Shown one piece after another: positions 26,351 through 35,000 of a stretch of DNA of 64,000 nt. The notes below the pieces were generated by a model, which was not told the origin of the DNA, did no database searches, and saw only the letters and a program-made list of their open reading frames with translations. Both the position numbers and the translations under genes were made by a program. The stretch is from CBDESM01 sp965242485 (GTDB taxonomy: Bacteria; Chloroflexota; Dehalococcoidia; Bin125), in assembly GCA_965242485.1 (NCBI GenBank), contig CBDESM010000003.1, positions 1,922,001 to 1,986,000 on the forward strand, read 5' to 3'. Each line of letters starts with the position of its first letter. Within the stretch, counting starts at the first letter, position 1.

Positions 26351-26899
26351 ATGATCGAGCTCGTGTTCGACGAACGCAAGGCCGCCCAAGCGGCGGCCCG
26401 TGTCTTGCGCCGGCACGGCCGGCACATGCACCGAGATGTCTTGATCCGCATCCTGTACTACGTGGATCGCCACTGCTTGGTCCACCACGGCTACCCCGTC
26501 ACGGGCGCCCGCTTCGTCTGCACGCCCGACGGCCCGGCGCTCCAGCAGATACTCGACCTCACCCAAGCCGGCGCCTGCGCCGACACGACTTGGTACCGCT
26601 ACGTCGCGCCTGCAGATGGCTCTTTCGTCAGTTCGACCGGCTGGCCGGATGAAGGTGCACTATCACTCGTAGTCTGCGAAATGCTCGACCTGACCACCGA
26701 CACCTTGGCCCCGCTCTCCATCGAAGAAGTCTGCAGGCGTTCCCGCCAGTTGCCCGAATGGCGGATGATCGACGACTGCGTCGTCCCCGTGATCATTGAC
26801 GACATCTTCCGGGCCGAAGGTCTCAGCCATCTCGCCATCATCGACATCGCCGAAAAGGCCGCCGCCTCCTCCGCCGTCCGCTCCCTCGCCTCCCCGTGA
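26351..26899 (+). CDS. Panacea-domain (DUF4065/SocA-like) protein, candidate antitoxin, module 1
   Basis: A 182-residue Panacea-domain protein. Family members are hyperpromiscuous antitoxins of PanAT toxin-antitoxin pairs, and SocA is a ClpXP proteolysis adaptor. Diagnostic residues lie in the first 60 positions: KAAQAAARVLRRHGRHMHR, LIRILYYVDRHCLVHHG, YPVTGARFVCTPDGPAL. The start is ATG 26351. Its stop overlaps the GTG of the partner gene (GTGA), as in the two later modules. This copy is clearly diverged from modules 2 and 3 in both protein and upstream DNA, so it is the oldest or independently acquired of the three. Confidence 0.82.
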   Translation: MIELVFDERKAAQAAARVLRRHGRHMHRDVLIRILYYVDRHCLVHHGYPVTGARFVCTPDGPALQQILDLTQAGACADTTWYRYVAPADGSFVSSTGWPDEGALSLVVCEMLDLTTDTLAPLSIEEVCRRSRQLPEWRMIDDCVVPVIIDDIFRAEGLSHLAIIDIAEKAAASSAVRSLASP

Positions 26900-27261
26900 T
26901 CGCCCCCGGCGACACCTTCCTCAACATCGACGAATGGAATCACCTCTACTTCGTCCTCGCCGTTGACCCGACCGCGAACAAGGCCGCACTCGCCAACTTC
27001 ACCAGCCACTGGTCCGAATCTCCCGCCCACCGCAACTGCACCATCGTCTACCCCGACGAACACCCATGGCTGCGCCGCGAATCCTGCGTCTATTTTCACG
27101 GTGCCATGATCACGCCCTTGGACGAGCTCCAGCGCCGCGCCGACTCCGGCCGCTACCCCCAGCGTGAACCACTCCCCTCAAGCCTGCTCCATCACATCCA
27201 ACACTCCGCCCTCAACCACCCGCTTACCCCATACGAGGTCAAAGCCGCCCTTCACCCCTGA
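26896..27261 (+). CDS. Small Panacea-partner protein, candidate toxin, module 1
   Basis: A 121-residue protein with a GTG start overlapping the upstream Panacea gene. It is homologous to the partners at 27836 and 28803. Residues common to all three are GD near the start, a D-x(2-3)-HL segment, LAN(L/F)T(T/S)H, then EHxW, a basic pair and SC(V/L)Y. The conserved strand-like pattern resembles the SH3-like PemK/MazF toxin fold, but I cannot confirm this by eye, and no catalytic assignment is made. By position and coupling it is the candidate toxin neutralised by the Panacea protein. Confidence 0.72.
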   Translation: MIAPGDTFLNIDEWNHLYFVLAVDPTANKAALANFTSHWSESPAHRNCTIVYPDEHPWLRRESCVYFHGAMITPLDELQRRADSGRYPQREPLPSSLLHHIQHSALNHPLTPYEVKAALHP

Positions 27262-27377
27262 CTTCGCCGCCTCGCTACCATCCACCTGAAGGACTCGCCA
27301 TGATCCAATTCGTCTTCAACGAACGCCGCGCCGCCCAAGCCGCCGCCCGCATCCTCCGCCGCCACGGCAAGCCCATG
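27253..27377 (+). repeat. 125-bp direct repeat, copy A (upstream and 5' end of Panacea module 2)
   Basis: This stretch covers the 3' end of the preceding partner gene, the intergenic ribosome-site region and the first codons of the module 2 Panacea gene. It matches 28208-28332 with three mismatches by my count, including in the non-coding part, so it marks a recent duplication of the whole two-gene unit. Confidence 0.85.
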
Positions 27378-27839
27378 CACCGCGACAAGCTGGTGAAGCT
27401 CCTCTACCTCGCCGACCGCCGCCAGCTCGTCGAACGCGGCATCCCCATCACCGGCGCCCAATTCATCTCCTCCCCGAACGGAGCCGGACTGACCGAGATC
27501 GCCCACCTGCTCGCCTCCCCTACTGCCGAATGGTCCCGGCACGTCTCCCAAGCGGAGAACCAGCGCCTCTGCGCCGTGTCCCGCGACGACTGCTCCGAAC
27601 TCTCCGACTACTCCTGCCGCCTCTTGGACGAAATCTGCGACCAACTCGCCCACCGCACGACCGCCGAACTGCGCCGCCACTCCAGCCGGCTCTGCGAATG
27701 GCGCTGCCCCGACGGCGCGCCCGTCCCCGTCGACCTCCGGCAACTGCTCCGCGCGGAAGGCCTCGACGAGCGCCAAATCAACGCCATCTCCGAGCAACTC
27801 GGCGCGATCCATGCCTTCGACGTCGCCCTCCGCGGATGA
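27300..27839 (+). CDS. Panacea-domain (DUF4065/SocA-like) protein, candidate antitoxin, module 2
   Basis: A 179-residue Panacea-domain protein with the fullest family signature of the three: RRAAQAAARILRRHGKPM, KLVKLLYLADRRQLVERG, IPITGAQFISSPNGAGL. ATG 27300 follows a GAAGGA ribosome site inside the 125-bp repeat. The stop TGA overlaps the ATG of its partner. The N-terminal 26 residues are nearly identical to those of module 3, while the C-terminal two thirds differ, which fits duplication followed by specificity divergence. Confidence 0.85.
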   Translation: MIQFVFNERRAAQAAARILRRHGKPMHRDKLVKLLYLADRRQLVERGIPITGAQFISSPNGAGLTEIAHLLASPTAEWSRHVSQAENQRLCAVSRDDCSELSDYSCRLLDEICDQLAHRTTAELRRHSSRLCEWRCPDGAPVPVDLRQLLRAEGLDERQINAISEQLGAIHAFDVALRG

Positions 27840-28216
27840 TCGAACTCGGCGACACCCTCCTCCGCCTCGACTACCGCAACCACCTCTGGATCGTCCTCAG
27901 CCATCCCGACGGCCAAGGCCGCCGCGCCCTTGCCAACCTCACCACCCATGACTCAACCGACGACAGGCACCGCGCTTGCCCCTTGATCATCACGCGCGAC
28001 GAACACCCGTGGGTCAAGCACGACTCCTGCGTCTACTTCGACGGCGTCCGCCTCGACACCGAAGACCAGATCATCGCCGCCAGCGCCCGCGGCCGCCTGC
28101 ACCGTCACGAAAAGGCGACCCCGTCCCTCGTCCGCAAGATCCAACTCGTCGCCCTCGAATCGGACCTCCCCTCCAACGCCTTCAAATCCGCCATCCGCGC
28201 CACCCTCCACCCCTGA
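27836..28216 (+). CDS. Small Panacea-partner protein, candidate toxin, module 2
   Basis: A 126-residue homologue of the module 1 and 3 partners, starting at ATG 27836 in a 4-nt overlap with the Panacea stop. Shared features: IELGDTLLRLD, NHLWIVLS, RALANLTTH, a single Cys before ITRDEHPWVKHDSCVYF, and a C-terminal helix ending NAFKSAIRATLHP. The C-terminus is almost the same as in module 3 (AFKSAIRATL). Likely the toxin or effector of the pair; the activity is unknown and the PemK/MazF-like fold is a guess. Confidence 0.74.
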   Translation: MIELGDTLLRLDYRNHLWIVLSHPDGQGRRALANLTTHDSTDDRHRACPLIITRDEHPWVKHDSCVYFDGVRLDTEDQIIAASARGRLHRHEKATPSLVRKIQLVALESDLPSNAFKSAIRATLHP

Positions 28217-28332
28217 CTTCGCCGCCTCGCTACCATCCACCTAAAGGACTCGCCATGATCCAATTCGTCTTCAACGAACGTCGCGCCGCCCAAGCCGCCG
28301 CCCGCATCCTCCGCCGCCACGGCAAACCCATG
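28208..28332 (+). repeat. 125-bp direct repeat, copy B (upstream and 5' end of Panacea module 3)
   Basis: Second copy of the repeat at 27253-27377, differing at three positions by my count. It spans the end of partner 2, the spacer and the start of the module 3 Panacea gene. Two copies sit 955 bp apart, exactly one module length. Confidence 0.85.
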
Positions 28333-28806
28333 CCCGCCGCCAAACTCGCCCAACTCCTCTACCTCGCCGACCGCTGGTTCCTCGTCCAGCACCGCGCCAC
28401 CATCACCGGCGACGACTTCATCTCTACCAACGACGGCCCGGCCCTCCGCCGCATCCGACAGCTCGCATCCGGCTCCCCGCCAGCGCCCCCCGCAGACTGG
28501 CTCCGCCATGTCAGCATCGCCGCCGGTGCCCTCGCCTGTCCCGGCCCCAACGACGACGAAACGCAACTCTCCCAAGCATCCTCTGAATTCTTGGACCGCA
28601 TCCACGACAGATTCGCCCCTGATCCGCCCGAAGAACTACAAGAACGGCTGCGCGGCCTCGCCGAATGGAAAGGCGCCTGCGCCGAAGACTCCCCCATCAA
28701 CCCCCGCCGAATCCTCCAAGCAGCCGGCTACGCCGACTGGTACATCGACCGCGTGCAAGCCGATATCGACGCCGCCTGCCACGCTCATCGGCGCTACGGC
28801 GCGTGA
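28255..28806 (+). CDS. Panacea-domain (DUF4065/SocA-like) protein, candidate antitoxin, module 3
   Basis: A 183-residue Panacea-domain protein. RRAAQAAARILRRHGKPM is followed by KLAQLLYLADRWFLVQHRA, TITGDDFISTNDGPAL, close to the family consensus. ATG 28255 has an AAAGGA ribosome site inside the 125-bp repeat. The stop overlaps the GTG start of the partner gene. From about residue 27 onward it diverges from module 2, including an insertion near residues 75-85. This is where toxin-specific contacts would be expected to change. Confidence 0.85.
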   Translation: MIQFVFNERRAAQAAARILRRHGKPMPAAKLAQLLYLADRWFLVQHRATITGDDFISTNDGPALRRIRQLASGSPPAPPADWLRHVSIAAGALACPGPNDDETQLSQASSEFLDRIHDRFAPDPPEELQERLRGLAEWKGACAEDSPINPRRILQAAGYADWYIDRVQADIDAACHAHRRYGA

Positions 28807-29183
28807 TCCGGCCCGGCGACGCCTTCATCGGCTTGGATCCCCGCCGGCACCTCTGGCTCGCACTCAGCTCCCAAGCCCCCGACGCGCTGATCGTAATGGC
28901 CAACCTCACCACCCATTGGCCCGACGACCCCGACCACATGGCCTGCCGCATCGTCCGCAAGCGAGAGCACCAATGGGTCCGCCACGACTCCTGCCTCTAC
29001 CCCAAGGGCGTCGCCTTCTTCAACGCCGCCGCAATCGAACAAGACGTCCGCAATGGCGCAGTAGAGCAACACGAGCCCGCCTCCCCCGCCCTGCTGCGCA
29101 AACTTCAGCTCGCCGCCTTGGAATCCCCCTATCCCGATGCCGCCTTCAAATCCGCCATCCGCGCCACCCTCGCGGTCAACTGA
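28803..29183 (+). CDS. Small Panacea-partner protein, candidate toxin, module 3
   Basis: A 126-residue homologue of the module 1 and 2 partners, GTG start at 28803 overlapping the Panacea stop. Shared features: IRPGDAFIGLD, RHLWLALS, IVMANLTTH, then a Cys and REHQWVRHDSCLY, and a C-terminal helix AAFKSAIRATL. The Phe of the VYF motif is Pro here (LYPKG). The last 45 nt, including the stop, are duplicated in tandem just downstream. Last gene of the three-module array; it converges on the flavin reductase gene. Confidence 0.74.
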   Translation: MIRPGDAFIGLDPRRHLWLALSSQAPDALIVMANLTTHWPDDPDHMACRIVRKREHQWVRHDSCLYPKGVAFFNAAAIEQDVRNGAVEQHEPASPALLRKLQLAALESPYPDAAFKSAIRATLAVN

Positions 29184-29228
29184 GCCGCCTTCAAATCCGC
29201 CATCCGCGCCACCCTCGCGGTCAACTGA
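29139..29228 (+). repeat. Perfect 45-bp tandem duplication at the end of module 3
   Basis: Two consecutive identical 45-nt units, 29139-29183 and 29184-29228, followed by a 9-nt partial third. Unit 1 is the 3' end of the partner gene with its stop codon. Unit 2 lies between the genes and contains the C-terminal codons and stop of the convergent flavin reductase. Slippage or end-repair scars are possible causes. Confidence 0.9.
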
Positions 29229-29826
29229 GCCGCCTTCCAACCCCGCCTTGCAAGCTCCCATTCGACATGCCCGAAAACTCCGCCATCCGCCGCGCCGAAT
29301 CCGGCACATCGTGCGCCAGCTTCTGCCCGTACTCCGCCCGCCACTCCTCCGGCAGCATCTGCTGCACCTCGTGCCAGCGAATCGGCTGCCCCGCCGTATT
29401 CCGCTCCGCATCGAACACGTCCGCCAGGAAAATCGTCATATCCCCGCCATCCATCGCGCTCACCACCTCGCACGCCAGCCAGCCCAAAACCCCATCCAAA
29501 ATCGGCAGTCCCCGCGGACCCTCCCGCCAGCCGACCCCCGCGAACTTGTCCGTCTCCCCCTGCGACCGGAACCCCCAATGCCGCACCCACTCCCACTGCT
29601 CCCGCGCAATCAGATGCACCGCCAACTCCCCCGACGCCTCGATCAGCCCGTGCGTATGATTCCGCTTCTGAATCTCCACCAGCACCCGCGGCCGCTCCGG
29701 CACGATCGACGCCGTGAACGCCCCCACCGCGATCTGCCCTCCGCGCTCCCCGCCGTCCGCCGCCGTCACCACCGTCAGCGGCGCCCACATCAGCGGCAGC
29801 AGCGTCCCCGCGTCCTCAATCGGCAT
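29221..29826 (-). CDS. Flavin reductase family protein (FMN-binding split barrel)
   Basis: A 201-residue protein of the flavin-reductase-like, FMN-binding split-barrel group. Members reduce free flavin with NAD(P)H for a partner monooxygenase or act as FMN-dependent oxidoreductases. Visible signs: LTVVTAADGGERGGQIAVGAFTASIVPERPRVLVEI in pieces, THGLIEASGELAVHLI, and GLPILDGVLGWLACEV. The C-terminal dozen residues run into the tandem repeat and look unrelated to the family, so the natural end may have been altered by the duplication. The start overlaps the end of the TVP38-like gene by 11 nt. Confidence 0.8.
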   Translation of the reverse strand: MPIEDAGTLLPLMWAPLTVVTAADGGERGGQIAVGAFTASIVPERPRVLVEIQKRNHTHGLIEASGELAVHLIAREQWEWVRHWGFRSQGETDKFAGVGWREGPRGLPILDGVLGWLACEVVSAMDGGDMTIFLADVFDAERNTAGQPIRWHEVQQMLPEEWRAEYGQKLAHDVPDSARRMAEFSGMSNGSLQGGVGRRLS

Positions 29827-30532
29827 CGGGAGCCACGCTAACCGGTTCCGCTCCCCGCCCGGCCCGCCGCCGCTTCCAGAGCTGCCACGCCACCGGCGCC
29901 GCGAACACCACCAGCAGCACCGCCGCCGCCGCCGCCGCCAAAATCAGATTCCGCCGCAACCCCTCCCCCAACACCGACGCCAGTGCCAAAATCGGCGCGC
30001 TCCCCAACACCGAAATCACGATGTACACCCGGAACGGCATCTGCGTCAGCCCAGCCGCATACGAGACGTAATCCACCCCCGCTATCGGCACCAGTCGCGC
30101 CGCGATCAGCACCTTCACCCCCAACCGCTGCCCCAACTCGTCCAACTTCTCCACCGCCGCCTCCGTCATCAGCCGCCGCAGCGCCCGCCGCCCCAAAGTC
30201 CGCGCCACCAAAAAGCACAGCGCCGACCCCAGCGCCACCGCCGTCAGCGTGTACGCGAACCCCAGCACGCCTCCCCAAACCGCCGCCGCCGCAATCGGCA
30301 GCGGCGCGGTCGGAATCGGCGCGAACAGCATCGACACCCCGAACCCCAAGATGTAGACCACCGGCCCCCAGGGCCCCAAATCCTCGATCCACCGCTCCAC
30401 GTCCTCCACGTCGAACGGTGCCCACTCCCGCCACGCGAAATACAGCCCGATCAGCCCTCCGATGCCGATCAGCACCGCGCCGCCGATCAGCTGCATCCGA
30501 CGCCGCGTCAGCTCCACCCCGCGACTGTACAA
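29816..30532 (-). CDS. TVP38/TMEM64 (DedA/VTT-domain) family membrane protein
   Basis: A polytopic inner-membrane protein of 238 residues with the VTT/SNARE-associated domain. Helices are visible at about 15-34, 53-70, 74-95, 98-112, 155-180 and 195-215. The family core is APIPTAPLPIAAAAVWGGVLGF and ARLVPIAGVDYVSYAAGL, the latter with the conserved Arg and a GLTQMPFRVY lead-out. Members are linked to lipid or small-ion transport and envelope homeostasis. TTG 30532 has a good GGGAGG ribosome site; a GTG at 30517 is an alternative. It is divergent from the aminotransferase gene. Confidence 0.83.
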   Translation of the reverse strand: MYSRGVELTRRRMQLIGGAVLIGIGGLIGLYFAWREWAPFDVEDVERWIEDLGPWGPVVYILGFGVSMLFAPIPTAPLPIAAAAVWGGVLGFAYTLTAVALGSALCFLVARTLGRRALRRLMTEAAVEKLDELGQRLGVKVLIAARLVPIAGVDYVSYAAGLTQMPFRVYIVISVLGSAPILALASVLGEGLRRNLILAAAAAAVLLVVFAAPVAWQLWKRRRAGRGAEPVSVAPDAD

Positions 30533-30578
30533 CCGCCCTCCCGTAGCGGAGACCGCCGCTCTCGGCTACCTTCTGCCA

Positions 30579-31901
30579 ATGCCCGCCGCCATCGACGACC
30601 GCTTCCTCCAACTCCACCCCGGCTCCGCCGACCGCGCCGACCGCGCCCGCTCCGTCTTCCCCGGCGGCGTCACCCACGACGTCCGCCTCTTCGAACCCTT
30701 CGGCATCGTCTACGACCGCGCCGCCGGCCCCCGCAAATGGGACGTCGACGGCAACCAGGTCATCGACTACGTCATGGGCCACGGCGCGCTCCTCTTCGGC
30801 CACTCCCACCCAGACCTCGTCGCCGCCGTCCAGCGCCAAATCGAGCGCGGCACACACGCCAGCGGCAGCACCGACCTCGAACTCCAATGGGCCGCCGCCA
30901 TCCAGCGCCTCCTCCCCTCCGCCGAAAAAGTCCGCTTCACCTCCTCCGGCACCGAAGCCACCATGATGGCCGCCCGCGTCTCCCGCGCCGCCACCGGCCG
31001 CGAAAAAATCCTCCGCCTCAACGACCACTTCCACGGCTGGAACGACAGCGTCATGCACGGCGGCGCGGGCCTCTCCAAAGCCATGCAGCCGATGATGACC
31101 TTCCTCGACCAAACCGACGCCGACGCCATGTCCCGGGAACTCGCCACCGGCCAATACGCGGCCGCCATCCTCGAACCCACCGGCCCCCACTGGGGCGCAA
31201 TCCCCCTCCCCCCCGAAATCCCGCGCGAACTCCGCCGCCTCACCGCCGAGCACGGCACCGTCCTCATCTTCGACGAAGTCGTCACCGGCTTCCGCGCCTC
31301 CCGCGGCGGCGTCCAAGAACGCCTCGGCATCCGCCCCGACCTCACCACCCTCGCCAAAATCGCCGCCGGCGGCCTCCCCGGCGGTGCGCTCGCCGGACGC
31401 CGCGACCTGCTCGACCAAATCTCCCCCAACGGTGCGGCCGACCGAGTCCTCCACCCCGGCACCTTCAACGCCAACCCCCTCAGCGCCGCCGCCGGCGCGG
31501 CCGCCCTCACGGCCGTCGGCGAAACCGATGCCGTCGAACGCGCCGCCGCCCAAGCCCGCCGCCTCGCCCAAGGCTTCAACCACCTCCTCACCACCGCCGA
31601 AGTCCCCGGCCTCGCCTTCGCCGACGCCTCCATGCTCCACCTCATCCTCGGCCCCGACCTCCCCCGCCCCGACGACGGCTTCACCTGGGACTGGGACTCC
31701 CTCGGCGGCCCCCGCTCCTCCCTCCCGCCCACGCCCCCCGCCATCGCCTGGCCCTTCCGCCGCGCCATGCTCAACCACGGCGTCGACCTCATGGGCACCG
31801 GCGCGCTCGTCTCCTGCGTCCACGGCGACCCCGAAATCGACGCCACCCTCGACGCCTTCGAAGCCTCCCTCGCCGACCTCCGCCGCGAAGAAATCCTCTG
31901 A
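30579..31901 (+). CDS. Class III aminotransferase, glutamate-1-semialdehyde 2,1-aminomutase-like
   Basis: A 440-residue PLP-dependent class III aminotransferase most like glutamate-1-semialdehyde aminomutase. Visible signs are SVFPGGVTHDVR, SSGTEATMMAARVSRAATGR, ILRLNDHFHGW, LIFDEVVTGFR with the PLP-binding Asp, and LAKIAAGGLPGGALAGR with the Schiff-base Lys. The normal HemL motif is GKIIGGGLP, and several gating positions differ, so an amine or beta-amino-acid transaminase is possible. No other haem genes are near. ATG 30579 gives the family length; the frame is open further upstream. Confidence 0.82.
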   Translation: MPAAIDDRFLQLHPGSADRADRARSVFPGGVTHDVRLFEPFGIVYDRAAGPRKWDVDGNQVIDYVMGHGALLFGHSHPDLVAAVQRQIERGTHASGSTDLELQWAAAIQRLLPSAEKVRFTSSGTEATMMAARVSRAATGREKILRLNDHFHGWNDSVMHGGAGLSKAMQPMMTFLDQTDADAMSRELATGQYAAAILEPTGPHWGAIPLPPEIPRELRRLTAEHGTVLIFDEVVTGFRASRGGVQERLGIRPDLTTLAKIAAGGLPGGALAGRRDLLDQISPNGAADRVLHPGTFNANPLSAAAGAAALTAVGETDAVERAAAQARRLAQGFNHLLTTAEVPGLAFADASMLHLILGPDLPRPDDGFTWDWDSLGGPRSSLPPTPPAIAWPFRRAMLNHGVDLMGTGALVSCVHGDPEIDATLDAFEASLADLRREEIL

Positions 31902-32076
31902 TCCCCGCCCCAATCAGGCGCATCACGGGCGCATCACTGAGCCAAGTGGTAGCCTGTTGCCGCACGCCCGCCCTTTCCGCCCTCAATCTGAGCGGCGACT
32001 CGCCGGAGGCCGTCGCATCGCCGAATGCGCAGCGCCCCTGGCGCACCCGACCGCCACGCGCACGAAAGCGACTGCG

Positions 32077-35000
32077 ATGCCGCCCCGCACCCCAGCCGAC
32101 GGATATCGCGGGCTCCACGACCCGGCCGCCTTCCGCGACGCCTGCGGCACAGGCTTCGTCGCCCGCATCGACGGCGCTGCCACCCACGACATCGTCCGCC
32201 GCGCCGTCGAAGGCGTCGTCAGCCTCACGCACCGCGGCGCAACCAACGCCGACCCCCAAACCGGCGACGGCGCAGGCGTCACCATCGCCATCCCCTGGGC
32301 CACCCTCCGCCCCGACCTCGAACAAATGGGCCTCTCCTTCGAGCAACTCGACCAGCTCGCCCTCGCCATGGTTTTCCTCCCCGCCGAGCCGACCGCCGCC
32401 AAGCGCGCCCGCTCCGTCCTCTCCGCAGCCGCACAGCGCGCCGGCCTCGAAGCCGTCGGCTGGCGCAAAGTCCCCATCCAGCCCGATGTCCTCGGCCCCT
32501 GGGCCCGCAACGGCCTCCCCGCCATCGAGCAGCTCGTCCTCCGCCGCTCCGCCGGCGCTCCCGCCGAAGAATTCGGCCGCGCCCTCTACCTCGCCCGCCG
32601 CCTCGCCGAAGCCGACTACCGCTCCCTCGCCCAACAAGACCCCTCCGACCCCGTCGGCGACGCCTACATCGTCTCCCTCTCCGACCGCACCGTCGTCTAC
32701 AAGGGCCTCATGGTCGCCCCCCAGCTCAGCCGCTTCTATCCCGACCTCACCAACCCCGACACCGTCTCCCCCCTCGCCCTCTTCCACCAGCGCTACGCCA
32801 CCAACACCCTCCCCAACTGGCGCATCGCCCAACCCTTCCGCTACATCGCCCACAACGGCGAAATCAACACCCTCCTCGGCAACCGCAACTGGATGCACGC
32901 CCGCGGCGCTTCCCTCCAAGCCGCCGTCTGGGGCGAAGAAGTCGGCCACCTCCACCCCGTCGTCACCGCCGGCGGCTCCGACTCCCTCGCCTTCGACGAA
33001 GTCTTCGACCTCCTCGTCTCCTCCGGCCGCGGCCCCCTCCACGCCATGATGATGCTCGTCCCCGAAGCTTGGGAACAGCGCTCCGACATGGACCCCCAGC
33101 TCCGCGGCTTCTACGAGTACCACGCCTGCCTCACCGAACCCTGGGACGGCCCCGCCGCCATCGCCTTCACCGACGGCCGCATCGCCGCCGCCGCCATGGA
33201 CCGCAACGGCCTCCGCCCCGCCCGCTACCAGGTCACCCGCGACGGCCTCGTCGTCATGGCCTCCGAAGTCGGCCTCATCGAACTCGACCACGCCGACATC
33301 GTCGAATCCGGCCGCCTCGGCCCCGGCCAAATGGTCGCCGTCGACACCGAACGCCACGAACTCCTCCACAACTCCGAAATCAAGCGCCGCATCTCCCGCC
33401 AAAGCCCCTACCGCGAATGGGTCCGCAACGGCATGGGCCGCGTCCAGCGCGGCCAAGCCCGCCTCGCCTCCGGCATCCGCCCCCCCGCCGAAGGCGAAAT
33501 CCTCGAACGCGAAATCCTCCACGGCTACTCCAAGGAAGAACTCGAATACGTCATCAAGCCCATGGCCCGCCAAGCCAAGGAACCCGTCGGCTCCATGGGC
33601 GACGACACCCCCCTCTCCGTCCTCCAAGACCAGCCCCGACCCCTCTACACCTACTTCAAGCAAAAATTCGCCCAAGTCACCAATCCCCCCATCGACTCGA
33701 TCCGCGAACGCAACGTCATGGCGCTCGACATCTGGCTCGGCCGCCGCGCCTCACTGCTCGAAGAATCCCCCGAAGCCGCCCGCCTCGTCCACCTCGACTC
33801 CCCCGTCCTCATCGACCGCGACCTCGACGCCCTCCGCGGCTTCCGCATCCCCGGCTTCTCCGCCGCCGACATCAGCTGCACCTTCCCCGCCGTCGACGGC
33901 CCCGCTGGCCTCGAACCCGCCCTCGACTCCCTCTGCGACCGCGTCGACAACGCCATCGAAGACGGCCACTCCCTCCTCATCCTCTCCGACGAGCACGTCG
34001 ACGCCGACCGCGTCCCCATCCCCATGCTCCTCGCCGTCGCCACCGTCCACCACCACCTCATCCGCAACGGACGACGCCTCGACGCCTCCATCGTCGCCAG
34101 CACCGGCGACGCCCGCGACGTCCATCAGGTCTCCTGCCTGATCGGCTTCGGCGCGAACGCCGTCCACCCCTACCTCGCCCTCCAAATGGTCGCCGCCCTC
34201 CAAGCCGACGGCGAACTCGAACCCCTCTCCCCCGACGACGCCGTCGCCCGCTACCTCCAAGCCCTCGACGCCGGCATCCTCAAAATCATGTCCAAAATGG
34301 GCATCGCCACCGTCTCCTCCTACCACGGCGGCCAAATCTACGAAGCCCTCGGCATCAGCCAAGCCGTCGTCGCCCGCTCCTTCCCCGGTACCACCTCGCG
34401 CATCGGCGGCATCGGCTTCGCCGAAATCGCCGAAGACGCCATCAACCGCCACCGGCACGCCTTCCCCGCCGACCACCTCGAACCCGGCGGCTGGTACAAG
34501 TACCGCCGCGACGCCGACTACCACGCCAACGAACCCCCCATCTGGCGCTCCCTCCACAAATCCGTCCAAGGCACCCGCGAAGAAGAATCCGCCGCCTACG
34601 CCGCCTACTCCGAAATGGTCAACGGACGCCGCCCCACCGCCCTCCGCGACCTCGTCGATTTCCAATCCGACCGCGCCCCGATCGCTCCCGAAGAAGTCGA
34701 AGATCACCACCTCATCGCCGCCCGCTTCAGCACCGGCGCGATGTCCCTTGGCGCGCTCAGCCCCGAAGCCCACGAAGACGTCGCCCGCGCCATGAACGAA
34801 ATCGGCGCGTTCTCCAACACCGGCGAAGGCGGCGAAGATCCCCGCCGCTACCGCCCCAACGGCGACAAGCACGACGCCAACTCCAAAATCAAGCAAATCG
34901 CCTCCGGCCGCTTCGGCGTCACCCCCGCCTACCTCAACGGCGCTTCCGAAATCGAAATCAAAATCGCCCAAGGCTCCAAGCCCGGCGAAGGCGGCCAGCT

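Noticed and set aside
27253..29228. Direct repeats considered as a CRISPR-like array
   Set aside because: The repeats are 125 and 45 bp, in pairs, inside or at the ends of genes, without regular short spacers or cas genes. They are duplication scars.
30517..30532. Alternative GTG start for the TVP38-like protein
   Set aside because: The TTG at 30532 has a better placed GGGAGG site. The choice changes only five residues.
29714..33049. Long plus-strand open frame of about 1100 codons
   Set aside because: Low-complexity Arg/Pro then Ser/Pro/Ala. It overlaps several real genes (flavin reductase, TVP38-like, aminotransferase, gltB) in other frames.
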